A stretch of 64,000 bases of DNA from contig CM077158.1 in the NCBI GenBank assembly GCA_039583875.1, forward strand, positions 240,731,447-240,795,446. Direction: 5' to 3'. The stretch's first letter is position 1. Every line of letters begins with the position of its first letter. The translations under genes and the position numbers were made by a program. Positions 1-11,795 of this stretch are shown here, piece after piece. Origin of the DNA: Platanthera guangdongensis. Taxonomy: Eukaryota; Streptophyta; Magnoliopsida; Asparagales; Orchidaceae. The notes beneath the pieces are model-generated. The model was not told where the DNA came from and ran no database searches. It worked only from the letters and a program-made list of their open reading frames with translations.

Positions 1-1301
1 TTCTTGCCGAGCTCTCCATGTTGCGGTGGATGTTTCTCATCCTTGTGGCGGACTGTCCTGCTGATTGGCGGTCTGGGTCTTTTGTGTTCGCCATGCTCGC
101 GTTATTTGCTTGGTGGGCTGCTGGACTTGGTCATTTTCTGTGACAAGTCCATGGTGTCCGCAGAGTCCGATGTTGACCGGGCGGACTGCCTGTTGGTCGT
201 GGACTCGTGGCGGGCTGTTGCGTTGTTGTCGAGCTGTGCAGACTGCCTCTTTGTCTATGTACAGCGTGCAGACTATTGCAGCATGAGTTGTGGTTGTGTC
301 TGCATGCTGTGTTGTATTGCGGACTACTGCAGCATGAGTTGCGAGTGTATCCACACGCTATGTTGAGTAGAGGACTGACGCTATTTTTGCATTGGGCGGA
401 CTGGCGCTGCGCTTGTGTTGTGCGGGCTGGCTTGTGTCCGCATGGTGGCGGACTGGTTTTTGACCTGGCGCCTGGAGGATTGAAGTCTGGCCAAGTCCTT
501 GCGGACTTGGCGGACTGAGTTGTGTTAGCGCGCAAGCTGGGGTGGTGACTCTATTCACTAGGGTGGTGACCACACTCCTCACCTCACCTATAAATAGACC
601 CCCCCCGTCACATCTACATAAAATGAGTGAACAATAAGTGAGAGCTTGGTTAATTGTTGCGGTATGAATTTTCTTGTCCGCGCGGGTTGAGTAGAGTTGA
701 CTGTTTGCTGTTTGCAGGTTGCGCGGCTAACATTGAGGAGCCAGGAGTTTGGCTTTGACTGCGGTCAGCATCAGTGAAGTTTGCGGTTACAATCGGCGAT
801 CTCAGCAGGTCGCTTCTGCGGTTTGACAGTTTTCTCTGCTTCAGCTTTCCAAGTTCAATAACCTGTTCACCGAACTCGGCGGTCTAGGCGGTCTGTTCTT
901 CAGTTCAGTAGCAGCTTGTAGCAGTCAGCGAATAACGGTATGTCCGCGCGAGCTCGCGGTCTCGGCGGACTCCGTGTTCTATTTGTCTTCTAGCAGCAGC
1001 AGCAGTTCGGGCGGCATCGACGACTTTGGCGGACTGGGGTCTCGGCAGTCTCCAGTGCTGTCCGCTCGAATTGTTTTTCTTGTATTTTTCTTGTTCCTTT
1101 GTACTGGCGAAATCATGTCTCGTCATGTATACCTCGCCTTGTAAAGAAGAAATAATATATGATCTGCTTGCCCCTGTGATTGCATTTGGTTGTTGAGCTT
1201 GCTTTCCTGGTTTCCGCATGATCAAGGTGTGATCTTGATAGTTCTGAGGATATTAATTTGGCATTAGGCTATCTCGTTGACCACATTGAGAAAATTCAAC
1301 A
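1..1301 (+). mobile_element. Copia LTR, left-truncated by the window (3' or solo LTR)
   Basis: The reverse complement of 33417-35036 aligns with this stretch over its visible length, including the 3' terminus, where both copies end in AAAATTCAACA. That terminus mirrors the TGTTGAA start of the intact copy, so the LTR ends at 1301. A TATA-like TATAAATAGA lies at 589-598, downstream of a shared block of direct repeats (ggtggtgac). The segment is dense in the word GCGGACT and its variants. No primer-binding site follows 1301, so this is a 3' LTR or a solo LTR rather than a 5' LTR. The left end and any target-site duplication lie outside the window. Open reading frames inside it are incidental. 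Confidence 0.8.
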
Positions 1302-2428
1302 ATTTGATTCGCATTGACACTTTATATTCAAGTTTATTTGGAGGAGATCAATCATGCAGGAGCTGGGGGATATGTGCATAGCATGTGAGCAATAGAGGTG
1401 TGTAAGATGTTAAAATTACCAAAATGATTACAATAAAGGTGTGTGTGTTCGTATATGTATGTGTACGTGCGTGTATACACGTGTGTGTGTGTGTTTATGT
1501 ATATGTGTGCATATTTAATTTGCTATAAAATTATGCCTTATAGTTTCATTATTATTATTTTCAATTTCATCAACTGAATTCTAACATATAGCCGAACAAC
1601 GGAATTATCAGTTTTAATTCATGTGATAGAATTCATGCATTTAACCGAATACGATAATTTGAATTGACTTCAATTCCAATTTCAACGGGAATCAGAATCG
1701 AGTCAATTTCAATTCTTACATCCCAATTCATAACAAACAAACGGTGCCGAAGAGAATTAGGGTGACAATTAAACATGCGCATACATAAAGACATATAACC
1801 ACTTAAACACAAACACAACTCCCAAGCATATTCCTCGAGGGAGCGGTGATACTTTCAAAAGAAATGGTGACAAATGGAGATAACAATGAAGCTATGAGAA
1901 ACTGTATTTTTTCAAAATTAAATTTAACAATAGTTTTCTCAATAAAATAAATACAAAACAAAGTATGATGAACAAAATAGCGAAACACATTCAATGTCTC
2001 GAAGCTTCGTATATCTAGTTAGCAATGAGATTACGTAGCGCGATCATTTTATCTGTTCTAGTCGATCTTACACCTCAAATTACTCAGATGGTTGCAATGA
2101 GTGCGTGGTTGGTCTTATTTTAAGCTCCCTAATCTCATGTGTCTCAGGGTAAACAAAAAATTCATCATGAACACTATATAAATCTTAGTTTATAAGGGAT
2201 GAATAAAAACTATATAAATTTGATTTATTAGTATTTGTATTGAGATTGAGGAAAATTCAAACATTGATTCATAATTGTACTTTGAAAAAAATATGACTAG
2301 AATGTGAAGGTCAAATTGAAATCACATGTAATCATAATATTTTGTGCCAGAGAAATAAGACTCTCTATATATGGAACCTGCTCAACCAATGAGATGTGTT
2401 CATCCAATATTTCAACTCATTTATCCTG
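1302..2428. other. AT-rich intergenic DNA, no gene seen
   Basis: No coding signal is visible. A TG/TA-rich microsatellite occupies about 1436-1510. The rest is AT-rich sequence without a repeat or motif that I can name. Confidence 0.6.
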
Positions 2429-2437
2429 TGTTGAAAG

Positions 2438-2848
2438 GGATTCGGATCCCCTGGAGTTCCTGCTGGAACTCCAGGGGGTGGAGTTCCCCTTTTGCGAGTC
2501 AATGGAGTGTAATCATAACAAATGGTTAACATGAAAGTTGTAGATATACCCGAGACGAATAACGTTCATGCTGAACATTTTTTGATTTGAAGTCGTTTAC
2601 ACCCTCGATTTGGGCTCAGAAAAAACACAGTCCGAAAAACATTAAATTAATGTTTTTCGGACTGTGTTTTTTCGGAGTCCAAATTGGGGGTCTAAACGAC
2701 TTCAAATCAAAAAATGTTCACCATGAAAGTTATTTGTCTCGGGGATATCTACAATTTTCATGTTAACCATTTTTTATGATTCCACTTCATTGACTCGCAA
2801 AAGGGAAACTCCACCCCCTGGAGTTCCAACTCCAGGGGATCCGGATCC
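2438..2848. mobile_element. Fold-back MITE with 9-bp TSD
   Basis: The element is an almost complete palindrome. The left arm begins GGATTCGGATCCCCTGG and the right arm ends with its near-perfect complement. The arms are about 200 bp each and meet at a short centre rich in tttttcggactgtg. The 9-bp sequence TGTTGAAAG stands directly on both sides (2429-2437 and 2849-2857). A 9-bp duplication is typical of Mutator-superfamily elements, so a non-autonomous MULE-type MITE is the best label. It has no coding capacity. The inner module catgaaagttgtagat recurs in the element at 38161-38650. Confidence 0.88.
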
Positions 2849-2919
2849 TGTTGAAAGACTTCATACATGGATTCATATTTTCAAAAAACGAGTTGCACTC
2901 GTTCGTCATAAATATATAC

Positions 2920-3085
2920 TATATTAAAAGGGATAAACATTCACTTTCCCATTATACCCATCTTTATTAAAAAAAATTACAATTTTATAAATTTATATTT
3001 ATATTATATTAAAAGAAAAAAAACACCATTTGGTTAAACATTCATTTTCCCATTATACCCCATCTTTATTAAAAAAATTAAAAAA
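2920..3085. repeat. Tandem duplication, AT-rich (unit about 75-80 bp)
   Basis: Two neighbouring copies share 'tatattaaaag', 'aaacattca', 'ttttcccattataccc' and 'catctttattaaaaaa'. The copies begin near 2925 and 3003. No gene is present. Confidence 0.6.
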
Positions 3086-3229
3086 TTTATGCATTTTTCT
3101 TTTATTTAAAAAATGTGCACTGATCATATAAACAAAGTCTTCTACTTACGATAAAAAATGTGTTTCTCTTGCCCCCCACCCCCCCCCCCCCCCGGTCGGG
3201 CCTCACTTCAGTCCGACTGAATCGGACTG

Positions 3230-3830
3230 AAGATTGGCCCTTCCGAAAATACCCCCGGCTCTTCCCTAAAAAAATCGCGAAATCCTTTTCTCCCGTCCCG
3301 TTCGCGAGCCATTACTGGAGCGACGACTGCGACGGCGACGAGGCACGCGACTTCTGCGACGGCGACGAGGCACGCGACCGGACTGCGACGGCGACGAGGC
3401 ACGCGACTTCTGGAGCGACGACTTCCGGCGCTTGCTTCTTCTACCTTCCACATCGCCTGTGAGTATAGTAAATCTCCTCTCCTTTTTCCGGGCTCTTTCA
3501 CTATCCCCTCTCCTTTTCCCTCTCCTGATCGCAGTTCTTCCAGTCGTATCCGCACTCTGCCCTCGGCCTCTCGCGCTTGACCTCGTCTCCTCCCTCTCAC
3601 ATCCGGCGGCTCCCCTCCTAGGGACGGCGAGCAACGGTAGATCACTGCCCTAATTTGGGCGGCCTGGGGCATCTCGACTACTCCACGAAGAGGAAGACGC
3701 ACTCTACCACCTCCATCGCTCAGCGTCACAGCTTGAAATGACAGTGAAATAGATCCACCGGCCTCAATTTCTACCTTCTTCCTCCTGGAGAATTTCAGAT
3801 TTTTGGTAAGGATTCCTTCTCTTGTCTGGT
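3230..3830 (+). other. GC-rich orphan first-exon/5'UTR-like island
   Basis: A sharp rise in GC and CpG inside AT-rich DNA, with pyrimidine-rich stretches, looks like a plant transcription start region and 5'UTR. Three copies of a 27-bp unit built on gcgacggcgacgaggcac lie at 3327-3412. Two donor-like sites follow: CCT|GTGAGT at 3459 and TTG|GTAAGG at 3806. AT-rich, intron-like DNA follows. No convincing start codon or conserved protein is visible. It may be the promoter and first exon of a broken host gene, or a captured promoter. Confidence 0.35.
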
Positions 3831-5561
3831 TTTGAGCCGCTATGGAGCATGTGATTTTTCAGCAATACACAAGTTTGATTTGTACGCTACTCCTGTTTAT
3901 TCCCTTTTGGTTTTGAGCGGATGACTGCGGTTACTGATTTTTTCTGAGCTTAGTTCTGCTAGATTGTTTGGAATTTGATTTTAATTCAGAAATTTTTCCT
4001 TGATTCCTGATGTCTATCAATAGCTATAAAGTATTATGGTGTCTAGTGGCATGCAAATATCTTTTGAATTGCGTCAATTTTTTTCATCCAATTGATTTAA
4101 ACCTATGGATGCTAGAATTGTGGTAGATTCAGATTATTAGGTTCATTTGCACTGAAAGATAAATGTGAGCATTTGAAAGATAAAATATTTATTATTCTCT
4201 AAGATCGAAAAATTACATAAGAACTCCCCTCTGTATATATAGCTGAGGAAGAGTCTTCATTTGGAGATGTGAGACTAAATTCAATGCATAGCAGAACACT
4301 TCATTCACTGGGATTTCAGAAATTTCTTTGTAGCTGGGCTCAATAAGGACACATTGTCTTTTCTGCAGTAGCTAGGAATCAGTTCCCAGCATAGATGTCA
4401 AGTGCTGCTGTATTTTTGATAGCAGAGGGAAGGTACTGAGATAGTGGTGGCAGAGTCTAGTAGAGGTGGGATGTGGAGGTGTGGGGGGTGTTGATTTCTC
4501 AGGTAAGGTTTATTCAGAATAGGTTGGAAGTTGATTTTCCACAACCGATGAATCAAATGAAGAATGGATCCTTGAATACAGAAAGGGCAACAAAACATTC
4601 TACAGCTCGATCGTGTTGTGGATTTCAAAAGATTGCTCTGCCCAAGTAATCAATCCAATGGGATCCAACCTTTCAAAAATCAAAAATTTTTAGATGGCAT
4701 GAGATGAGAGAATTTTGCTATGTACTAGATAGGGGGTAACTTAGGTTGCAGTGTAGATGTCGGTAAGAGTACTGGCAGATGCTGATAAGTCTATCAGCGT
4801 TGGGTAATGAGGCATTGTGATGTTGTCCTTAACAACACTCCACAATATATGAGAGAGATGCCACCATGTTCTCTAACCCATTGATGCATTCAGCCATGAG
4901 GTGGGGTAGGGTGATGCAAGGAGTGATTAAAAAAGGCAGGTCAAACTAAATTGTTAGAGTGAAACTGGTGGAAAATTTCTTGACGGAATCAATATTTGTA
5001 TTTTACCACAAGTCTTCTCAATATCATGATATCAATTCTAAGTTTAAAAAATATTTTTGTTGATGTAAACAAAAATTAGCTTTCCGCGAGCTATTAGTAC
5101 TAAGTGATTCTTCTTTATTGAATTCATGACGGAATCACGAGAGCTTGCTTTTTGTTCGTGTACAATTTTGCTTTATGCCTGAACACATTCATTCTCTTCA
5201 GGGCTTGGCTATTAGTACTTTTCAGGTTTGATATTCTTCTATTGCGAGGTAATTGTTACTCTCCTCTTCTCCCGCCGCCTGAAGCCACGACAGCCTTGCT
5301 GGAGCTATTCGCTTCCGACAAGCCTTCCATCTTCCAGCCACTACAATTATAAATGTGTTAATTACTTTCATTGAAATTTCGACAAGAATCTTCGCAATTT
5401 GTTTTTTTACTGTGTTATAAAATGATGTTTTTCGATCTCTATAAAGTTATAAGTTATCCTGAATGTGTTATACATTAATTGATCATAAAAAATCTTTGTT
5501 AATTATAGTGGTATATAATGATATTTCATCTAATTTAAATTGCATTATTGCATATACTTCA
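3831..5561. other. AT-rich, intron-like stretch, no gene recognised
   Basis: The base composition is that of a plant intron or intergenic DNA. A polypyrimidine tract plus CAG lies just before 5203, and another acceptor-like tatacttcag ends at 5562, immediately before the coding island that follows. I see no conserved coding segment. Confidence 0.5.
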
Positions 5562-5614
5562 GGGCCTCAGGCTTGATCAACACTTTGGTCTTCATCCTCG
5601 AGTCATCATCGACA

Positions 5615-8600
5615 ATGAACGGTATCGATCTTGTGCTGCGGGACATTGCGAAAACACAGCGATCGGAGGAGACCCTCGTCCGTCGCTGCCTGAAATTCCA
5701 TCGGATTCGATTCCGACCCAAACTCCCATTCTATTCGTCAGCATTCGACCGCCCTACTAGCGAGCCGTGCGTTTGTGGCAAGCAATCTGGCACGTTGAAC
5801 AAGATTCAGGAGGATTGGATCAAGATCCAACTACAACTGATCGAGGATGGCCTGCGCCCTCCTATCCGAATTGATCCGCCTGTGCCACTGTGGAGCAAGC
5901 GCCCCGACCTGAACGCTTATCTTCTGAAACCGTTGTTCGTGATCGATCCGGAACGACAGTACAACGTCAACGTGACAGCGGGTGCATGTCCGTCTTGCAA
6001 CAAAATAGGCTTTCTTTTTCGCAAGCAATTTAGTGCCCCGCGAATCATCGATTGCATCGACACCACCGGATTTGCTATCTGTGCTCGATACGTGTGCAAG
6101 AAGTCGAAGAACTCAGGCGGTTGTGGTGCCACGTTCCATGTGGATGAGGCCAAAACAGAGAAATTGATCCCGGCGCCTATCATCCTTAACTATCCCGTGC
6201 AGCTGTTTGAACAGAGCGCGCACGACGTCGGTCTTGTTCAAATGGCATACGACTTGTACACGTCCCGTTCTGGCAGTGCTGATGCCGCCAAGGTGATTCG
6301 TTGTGCCCGAACGACTCGATACATGCGTCAAGCCGCGCTATATCGTGGTCACGTGTCGTGGTATTTGGAAATGCGCGCTCGGGATGTCGTACTCTGGCAA
6401 TCGTCGTCGTCTCAGGATCTGACAGTGTTTCCCGATTTTCCGTCGTTCTTTCAGCATTGCAACGGGTACAATGGCACTCTCGGTCCAGTGGAATCGACGC
6501 TGACAGGCCTGGTCAACGACTGCATTGCTCGCCAACTCCCGTTCTTCAACAGAATGGAAGGCGCCATCACCGGGACTCATCTCTCGGCCGACCATCATCA
6601 CAACGTGCCGGGACGCATGAAATTAACAGATGAGTTCAACGGCAGGAAATTCGCCCCCGTTGCTGGATTGCACTCCGTCATGAACGAGCGCCAACAAATC
6701 CTCTCCCATCAATTCACAAGCACGACGGGCAATGCGGAACGTCGATCAGTTTGTCGGGGTTTGCTTAGACGGTACAACACTTACGGTATTGATACTTCGC
6801 TGCTCATCATGTACCTGGACAAGTGTTGCGATGATCGAGAATGGCTGGAAGAGTTTGAGAACATCATTGTTCTCCTCGACAATCATCACCTGATCACAAG
6901 ATACCGGGACAATTCGAACAGCGCGGATCGTGCTCGGCATGAACAATTCATGTCTGCCGTGGCCGAAATCATTGTTGGCACTGGACAAGCTCCGATGCGG
7001 GATGGCTCCATCATTGAGGCTGAATTGGATGCACTGTTGGATCGCATTAAAAAGTGGGAAATCGAGACTGATGTGCCCTCATCCAAGCGCATCGTGACGA
7101 GCAAACTTCTCGCTTGCCACGAGACACAGAAAAAACACATCAGAAATTGCTTAACGCCGCCAACATCCGCGTTGACTACCGTCGTGGATCGCTTCTTTCG
7201 TTCGAGTATGCGTCGTGGATCGGGGAAGAACGAAACTTGTGGCGTCATGGACGAGCTATTTGCCCGGAGACCATATCCCTGGAAGGAGGGAACTTGCTGC
7301 TACATGCCGTTGTCGCTCAAATCAACTTTCGAGGTGAACTCCAATTTGATCCTCGCTGGGCGTATTTGCCAATCTCTGGGATGCATATCATTCTCACTCA
7401 ATATCTCGCACTGTTTTCGACTGATGCATCACTCCCTCGCCTACGTCTCTGTCGACGATGTTTCACTTATTGCCTCTCTCGATTGATGAATGCGACGACG
7501 AATTTGGATTGACGACAGCGTTTGGACAATCCCTTCCTCAATTGCCCGAAATTCCTGCAGGGCAACTGAAATCGCTTGGAGTGATCGCGGAATCAATCGC
7601 CGATAATGCAATTTGGTCGAGTCACACGTTCGATGCGATTGTTCACGATGCCCTTGATGCTGTCGCTCTGCTGTTGTTGAGCGGGCTCACGATGATCATC
7701 GTATCGTTGAAGAAGACAATGATGCACCGCGGGACGATGATGATCTGAATCATGTTGACGACGCTGCTCCGTTGATTGGCTCCGAATCTGGCGTCAAATT
7801 CAGCAACATGCCTCATTCCATTCAGTCCAATCGCAAGCGCCGCAAGCCAGGACCAACATCGCATGAGTGCAGCTCTTCATCAAGCCACCACAAAAAACAT
7901 CGCAGCCTCAACGCATCGGGCAATGAACGTCAGTCGGCATTACAAGGGCTTAATCTATGGGAAGCTGTCATGAGCACTTCACCAATGATCAACCCCTTGG
8001 AGCGTCGCTTGCTCCGAATGATTGCCATCAAATTTCTTCTACCCGATGAACTTCAGGATCTGAAGGATTTCCCTGTTGAATCTTTGCATCTTCCACAATT
8101 GCACCGAATCTGGTCCGTTCTAGTCTCGGCTCTGCGTAGCACCAATTTCTCTTTCAAACGGTTCATTCGGCCGAAATCGGAACAAGTCTTAAAACAACAC
8201 TTGGAGGATATGGTTGCCCAGGCCCGATTCAGATTGCCCATTCAACGAGCAGCGCCCAAACGCAGCATCATTACTGCCCTGAGTCAAGCCGCGTCAGTGA
8301 TTCCTCCATTGCGGTCGCCCCCTGTTGACAGTTTCAACATTGTGCAGTTGGAAGAGACCGTGACAACGACTACAACTCGAATCGTCACCTTGGCAACCGA
8401 CGCCAGTCACAGTTTATGTCAACCCCGTGCATCAGATCTACAATCTGCGCCCGAACAACTCATTGAAGGGTCATCAGACGATATCATTGATCGACTAGTT
8501 CAGCAAGAGATTGATGATGGACATGCCGGCAACATTCATTGGACCAAGTGATCGCCCCCGCGTACGCCCGCATTGCTTCCCGTCGTGATGATTTGGTAGA

Positions 8601-9211
8601 GATGACCCACAGGAGATCCAGAATCGTTGGGAGTATCTTGCACGCCTCAAGAAGCGTGTGTCATCAACCACATCAGCACGACCAAGTTGTCATTCTCGTT
8701 TGCAATTGCATTCCGAGGCTGCCCAACAGCACGACGATCCAAGTTTCCTAAATATTTCGTCGTCGCCATCGGCCGAACCATCAGTTCCAGCTGCATCTCC
8801 GACCACCCGGAATTCAAATCAACCGACCTCTTCTACAGTCATTACAACGGCGGTGGAACCTGTTGTGGCCAACACGTCTGTTGTCAACGAGATTGGTTTG
8901 CGTCCGCCATTCATGGTCGATCATCAGTTGCCTGCTTTGGATCAGATATTGACGGCCACCGTTCCTTCCCCATCTGCAGGGGAGCCGTTTTCCCAAGCGG
9001 AGAAGGAGCTGCTCAATTACTTGCTGACCAGCCCAGGAGAGCGCTCCCATGTGAAATCATCGACTGGTGATCAAACGTCTTGGAAGAGTCTGGCCAGACG
9101 TTTCTTGTACTGGGCGCGAGTCGCGCGGGTATTGGGATGAACCAGTTTCGAGCCCGATCTGATGGGCAGCTCAAGCAAAAGGTCAAGGATGATAACAAGA
9201 AAAAGAGCTGA
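5615..9211 (+). pseudogene. Decayed large transposase-like protein: zinc ribbon, RNase H-fold core, SANT repeats
   Basis: The first frame, from the ATG at 5615, stays open for over 550 codons. It has a short N-terminal Cys pair (CVCG, near residue 52), then a zinc-ribbon-like module with CPSC near 125, C161 and C170. After it come LSADHHH (about 323-329), MYLDKCCDDR (about 399-408) and VLLDNHH (about 419-425). These look like the acidic strands of an RNase H/DDE fold. From memory, the order resembles a family in invertebrates, fungi and protists with a DUF6729-type zinc ribbon; that match is an inference. Coding then moves between frames (near 7280, 7460, 7670, 8550, 8650 and 9137) with no intron-like sequence at the shifts, so the gene is broken. 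GC is close to half, unlike the AT-rich flanks. No terminal inverted repeats were found. Contamination is not excluded by sequence alone, but plant-type DNA continues on both sides. Confidence 0.6.
8531..9211 (+). pseudogene. C-terminal Myb/SANT-like double repeat of the relic at 5615-9211
   Basis: Repeat 1 starts with IHWTK (about 8533-8548), is broken by an indel, and resumes in another frame as QEIQNRWEYLARLKKR (about 8609-8656). This has the third-helix pattern of Myb/SANT domains. Repeat 2 begins FSQAEKELLNYLL near 8989, continues SWKSLARRF near 9080, then shifts frame at 9137 and ends SDGQLKQKVKDDNKKKS before the stop at 9209-9211. Two such domains suggest DNA binding by the ancestral protein. 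Their position after the catalytic-like module supports one long ancestral ORF. The linker between them is Ser/Thr-rich and has low sequence complexity. Confidence 0.5.
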
Positions 9212-9304
9212 TAGCAGGTAGACAATACTTGGCTTTTGGTTTCATTTCCATCTTAAGAATTTTTTTCTCAATTATTTGAATTTTCCTTCTTTTAATCTCA
9301 CTAG

Positions 9305-9365
9305 GCTTGTTGAGGTGGCTCTGCTTGCTTGCCAACTGTTATTTGATGAGAAGGTTATAGATCAG
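9305..9365 (+). other. Exon-like 61-bp segment of unknown origin
   Basis: The segment is preceded by a pyrimidine-rich tract and CTAG, and followed by CAG|GTATGTT, a good plant donor. It reads LVEVALLACQLLFDEKVIDQ in one open frame. A donor-like AG|GTAGAC also lies at 9217, just after the relic gene. I do not recognise the peptide. It may be a captured host exon or chance. Confidence 0.3.
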
Positions 9366-11260
9366 GTATGTTGTTTATTGTTTGTGTTGCTCTCTTCATT
9401 AAAAATTTATTTTTTCAACTCATTCTAATTAACTCATAAATTATTTCACAAATATATTATGTTTGGGCTTAATTTTTGTTTACTTTTGACAAGTGAAACC
9501 TCTAAATTGAACTCCACCGTCTTTTGGAATCTGTCGTGTTTCCTTCTCAATAAAGATTGTGAGCGGGATTACGATAGATGTGTTGTGTAGGAATTATAAA
9601 TCAAATGAGAATAGACATCTTTTGAAGATAATGTAATTAAAAATAAATTATAGTGCTTGTATATGCATTAAAATAATGAATAGTTGACATGTTATCCTGC
9701 TTTGATGTCATTCTTACTATTCAGTTAAGTAGTTCTCCTTCAGTTTCATCAATTATGAGAACACACAATAATACATGATTAATTAATAGTTGTTGAAAAG
9801 AATGGAAGAAACTAAAAGCCAGGAATTACTACAAAACTTTTTTACTCCAGGTACTTCATGTCCCTTTTGAAAATTGCATCTCAAATATACATATAAAAAT
9901 ATCAAAAACATGGTTTCATTATATTCCTAAATAACAGGAAGTCGTCGACGCTTAATGAGTCACAATTTTGCACGCTTACGAAGTGGTCAAGTGGGAATAT
10001 GAATCCACCACAACATGATGCATATAATATAGAAAGCGAGGGCAACACCATATTTGTGAAGACTAAGCATGAACATTGGTTGGATTAGCAAACACACCAT
10101 CCACTTCTCACCAAGGTGAAAATTCAACATCAACGCATCCTCCAAGGATAACAATCGGTAGGTTGATATACCATAACTTTGTTTATATTTCTCATGACTT
10201 CATTTTTTAAATCATAACTAAAATAACTATATTTCACCTCAGTTCCCGCTTCAATCAACAAAGATAGTGCTGGGTCAGAAACTAACATCGAAGAAGAAAA
10301 CGGTGGAGAAATGTCCACACAACCACTAGGTCGTATATTCAATATAACTCTGCAAGAAATTTCTATCTAGCGCAAAATGAATGCAAGTTTGTTATATAAG
10401 AGCTTCCATCAAATCAACATCAATACAATGTTCCTGCAGCCCATTGCCTATTGAAGACTTTTTCTGCATTCAGATAGCCAGCTAATTCCCCTCAGTTGTT
10501 TGTTTACAAACAATGAAATGTAAATCCTGAAAATATATAGTCGTCAAATACAATACGTTAAGATGAATTTTTCACTAGCAATTATATTACCACTGCTTCA
10601 GGCCGGTTCATTATTTATTGATTCGTGTTCACCAACAATGGTTCATTTTCTATGCGGATTTTGGTTTGCAAATCTGCAGTTTCAATTTTGGTTGATAATA
10701 GACATAACACTGCATTTGCTTTCCAGATATCTAGAATGCTTATGTCACGGTGTTCTTGATCGATTTAGCTATGTCTTCTTGTTGGTTTTGTTTGTGAAGT
10801 GGCATAATAGATACTGTAGATGAATTTATGCTTAGATTAGCATCATCTTCTACACTCTAAAACTCGGGTGTTTGTGAATTGAACAGGCTGTTGGGAAAGT
10901 GCTCCCAGCACCCTGAGTGTAGGTAGATTTTGATTAGCTGGGTTATTCAAAGTCAAGTTTAACTAAACTTTGCCTGCACAATGCATTGTTTTTTCCAATA
11001 CTGCTGCAATTATTGGTGTGTTAATATTGCAGTTACTACACATGCAACACAACAATCCTGTTGGTTTTATTGATCTTAAACTTTTTATATAATGTGTATG
11101 TGCACATTTTGTTCCTTAAAAACTTGTAAAATCTCAGCATGTTGAAATTTCACGCTTGTTCCATTTCAGTCACTGCGGTCTTTGCTGATTATATATGATT
11201 TCATGTGCACAAAAACTTTCTTTAGATTGCTAGACCTTACTGAGTTTGGATGTTGTGTAG
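9366..11260. other. AT-rich DNA, no gene recognised
   Basis: This is long intron-like or intergenic sequence. The open frame at 10563-10823 is hydrophobic and has no recognisable family pattern, so I do not call it. No repeats stand out. Confidence 0.5.
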
Positions 11261-11480
11261 GTCCCATTTCAGGTACCCCTTGAGGTTAATGTTGTGCTTA
11301 TTGGTTTCAATGGCATTGGAGGCAATATGTACTTACTAAATGCACACAAGCTGGATGATTTTTTGAAATCCAGTTTCCTAACACATCGGCCCTCTTGCTT
11401 TGAAACTGGCGAACCTATTGATATTGTGCATCACATTGTATACAATACAATTCCTGTTCGATCTCTACTAAGAAAATGTT
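11261..11480 (+). pseudogene. Exon fragment resembling plant SPOT1/At5g58100 family
   Basis: After a clear acceptor (ttgtgtag at 11253-11260) the frame reads VPFQVPLEVNVVLIGFNG, then HKLDDFLKSSF, THRPSCFETGEPIDI and HHIVYN. This matches my recollection of the early lumenal region of the plant membrane-protein family that includes Arabidopsis At5g58100 (SPOT1, linked to pollen wall patterning). After IVYNTIPV the sequence stops matching and meets a stop at 11480, with no obvious donor. No other exon of such a gene was found in the window. It is most likely a gene fragment or an isolated, damaged exon. Confidence 0.55.
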
Positions 11481-11670
11481 AAGAAATGCTTTCTCGTGAT
11501 GATCTCATATCAAAAATGTTATGAGAGGGATATATGTGATAATAAAACAGGAAAGTGTTATTTTATATCTACGTGCTTGCATCAAGTCATTGATAGTCCG
11601 GAGTTTGATGGAAAGAGTGGATTGGTTTGCAATTTTCATAAAGTTTAGAAAATTTTATAATGAAAGTCTG

Positions 11671-11795
11671 GCTTTGAAGATCCTGGATATATAGCCTCGA
11701 TGCTGCAATTTTCATAAATTGAACTCCCCATCTTCAACATTTTGGGTTGCATGGCTTTGAAGATCCTGGATATATAGCCTCGATGCTGCAATTTC
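11671..11795. repeat. Direct tandem duplication, 83-bp period
   Basis: The sequence gctttgaagatcctggatat with its continuation occurs at 11671 and again at 11754. The two copies are nearly identical over about 42 bp. Confidence 0.75.

Noticed and set aside
3208..3729. Arg-rich minus-strand frames over the GC island
   Set aside because: High CpG content keeps frames open. No protein family pattern is seen.
5615..9211. An intact multi-exon gene instead of a frameshifted relic
   Set aside because: Frame changes occur without intron-like sequence or GT/AG pairs at the shifts, and composition stays uniform.
10563..10823. 86-codon hydrophobic frame
   Set aside because: AT-rich low-complexity translation without conserved motif or splice context.
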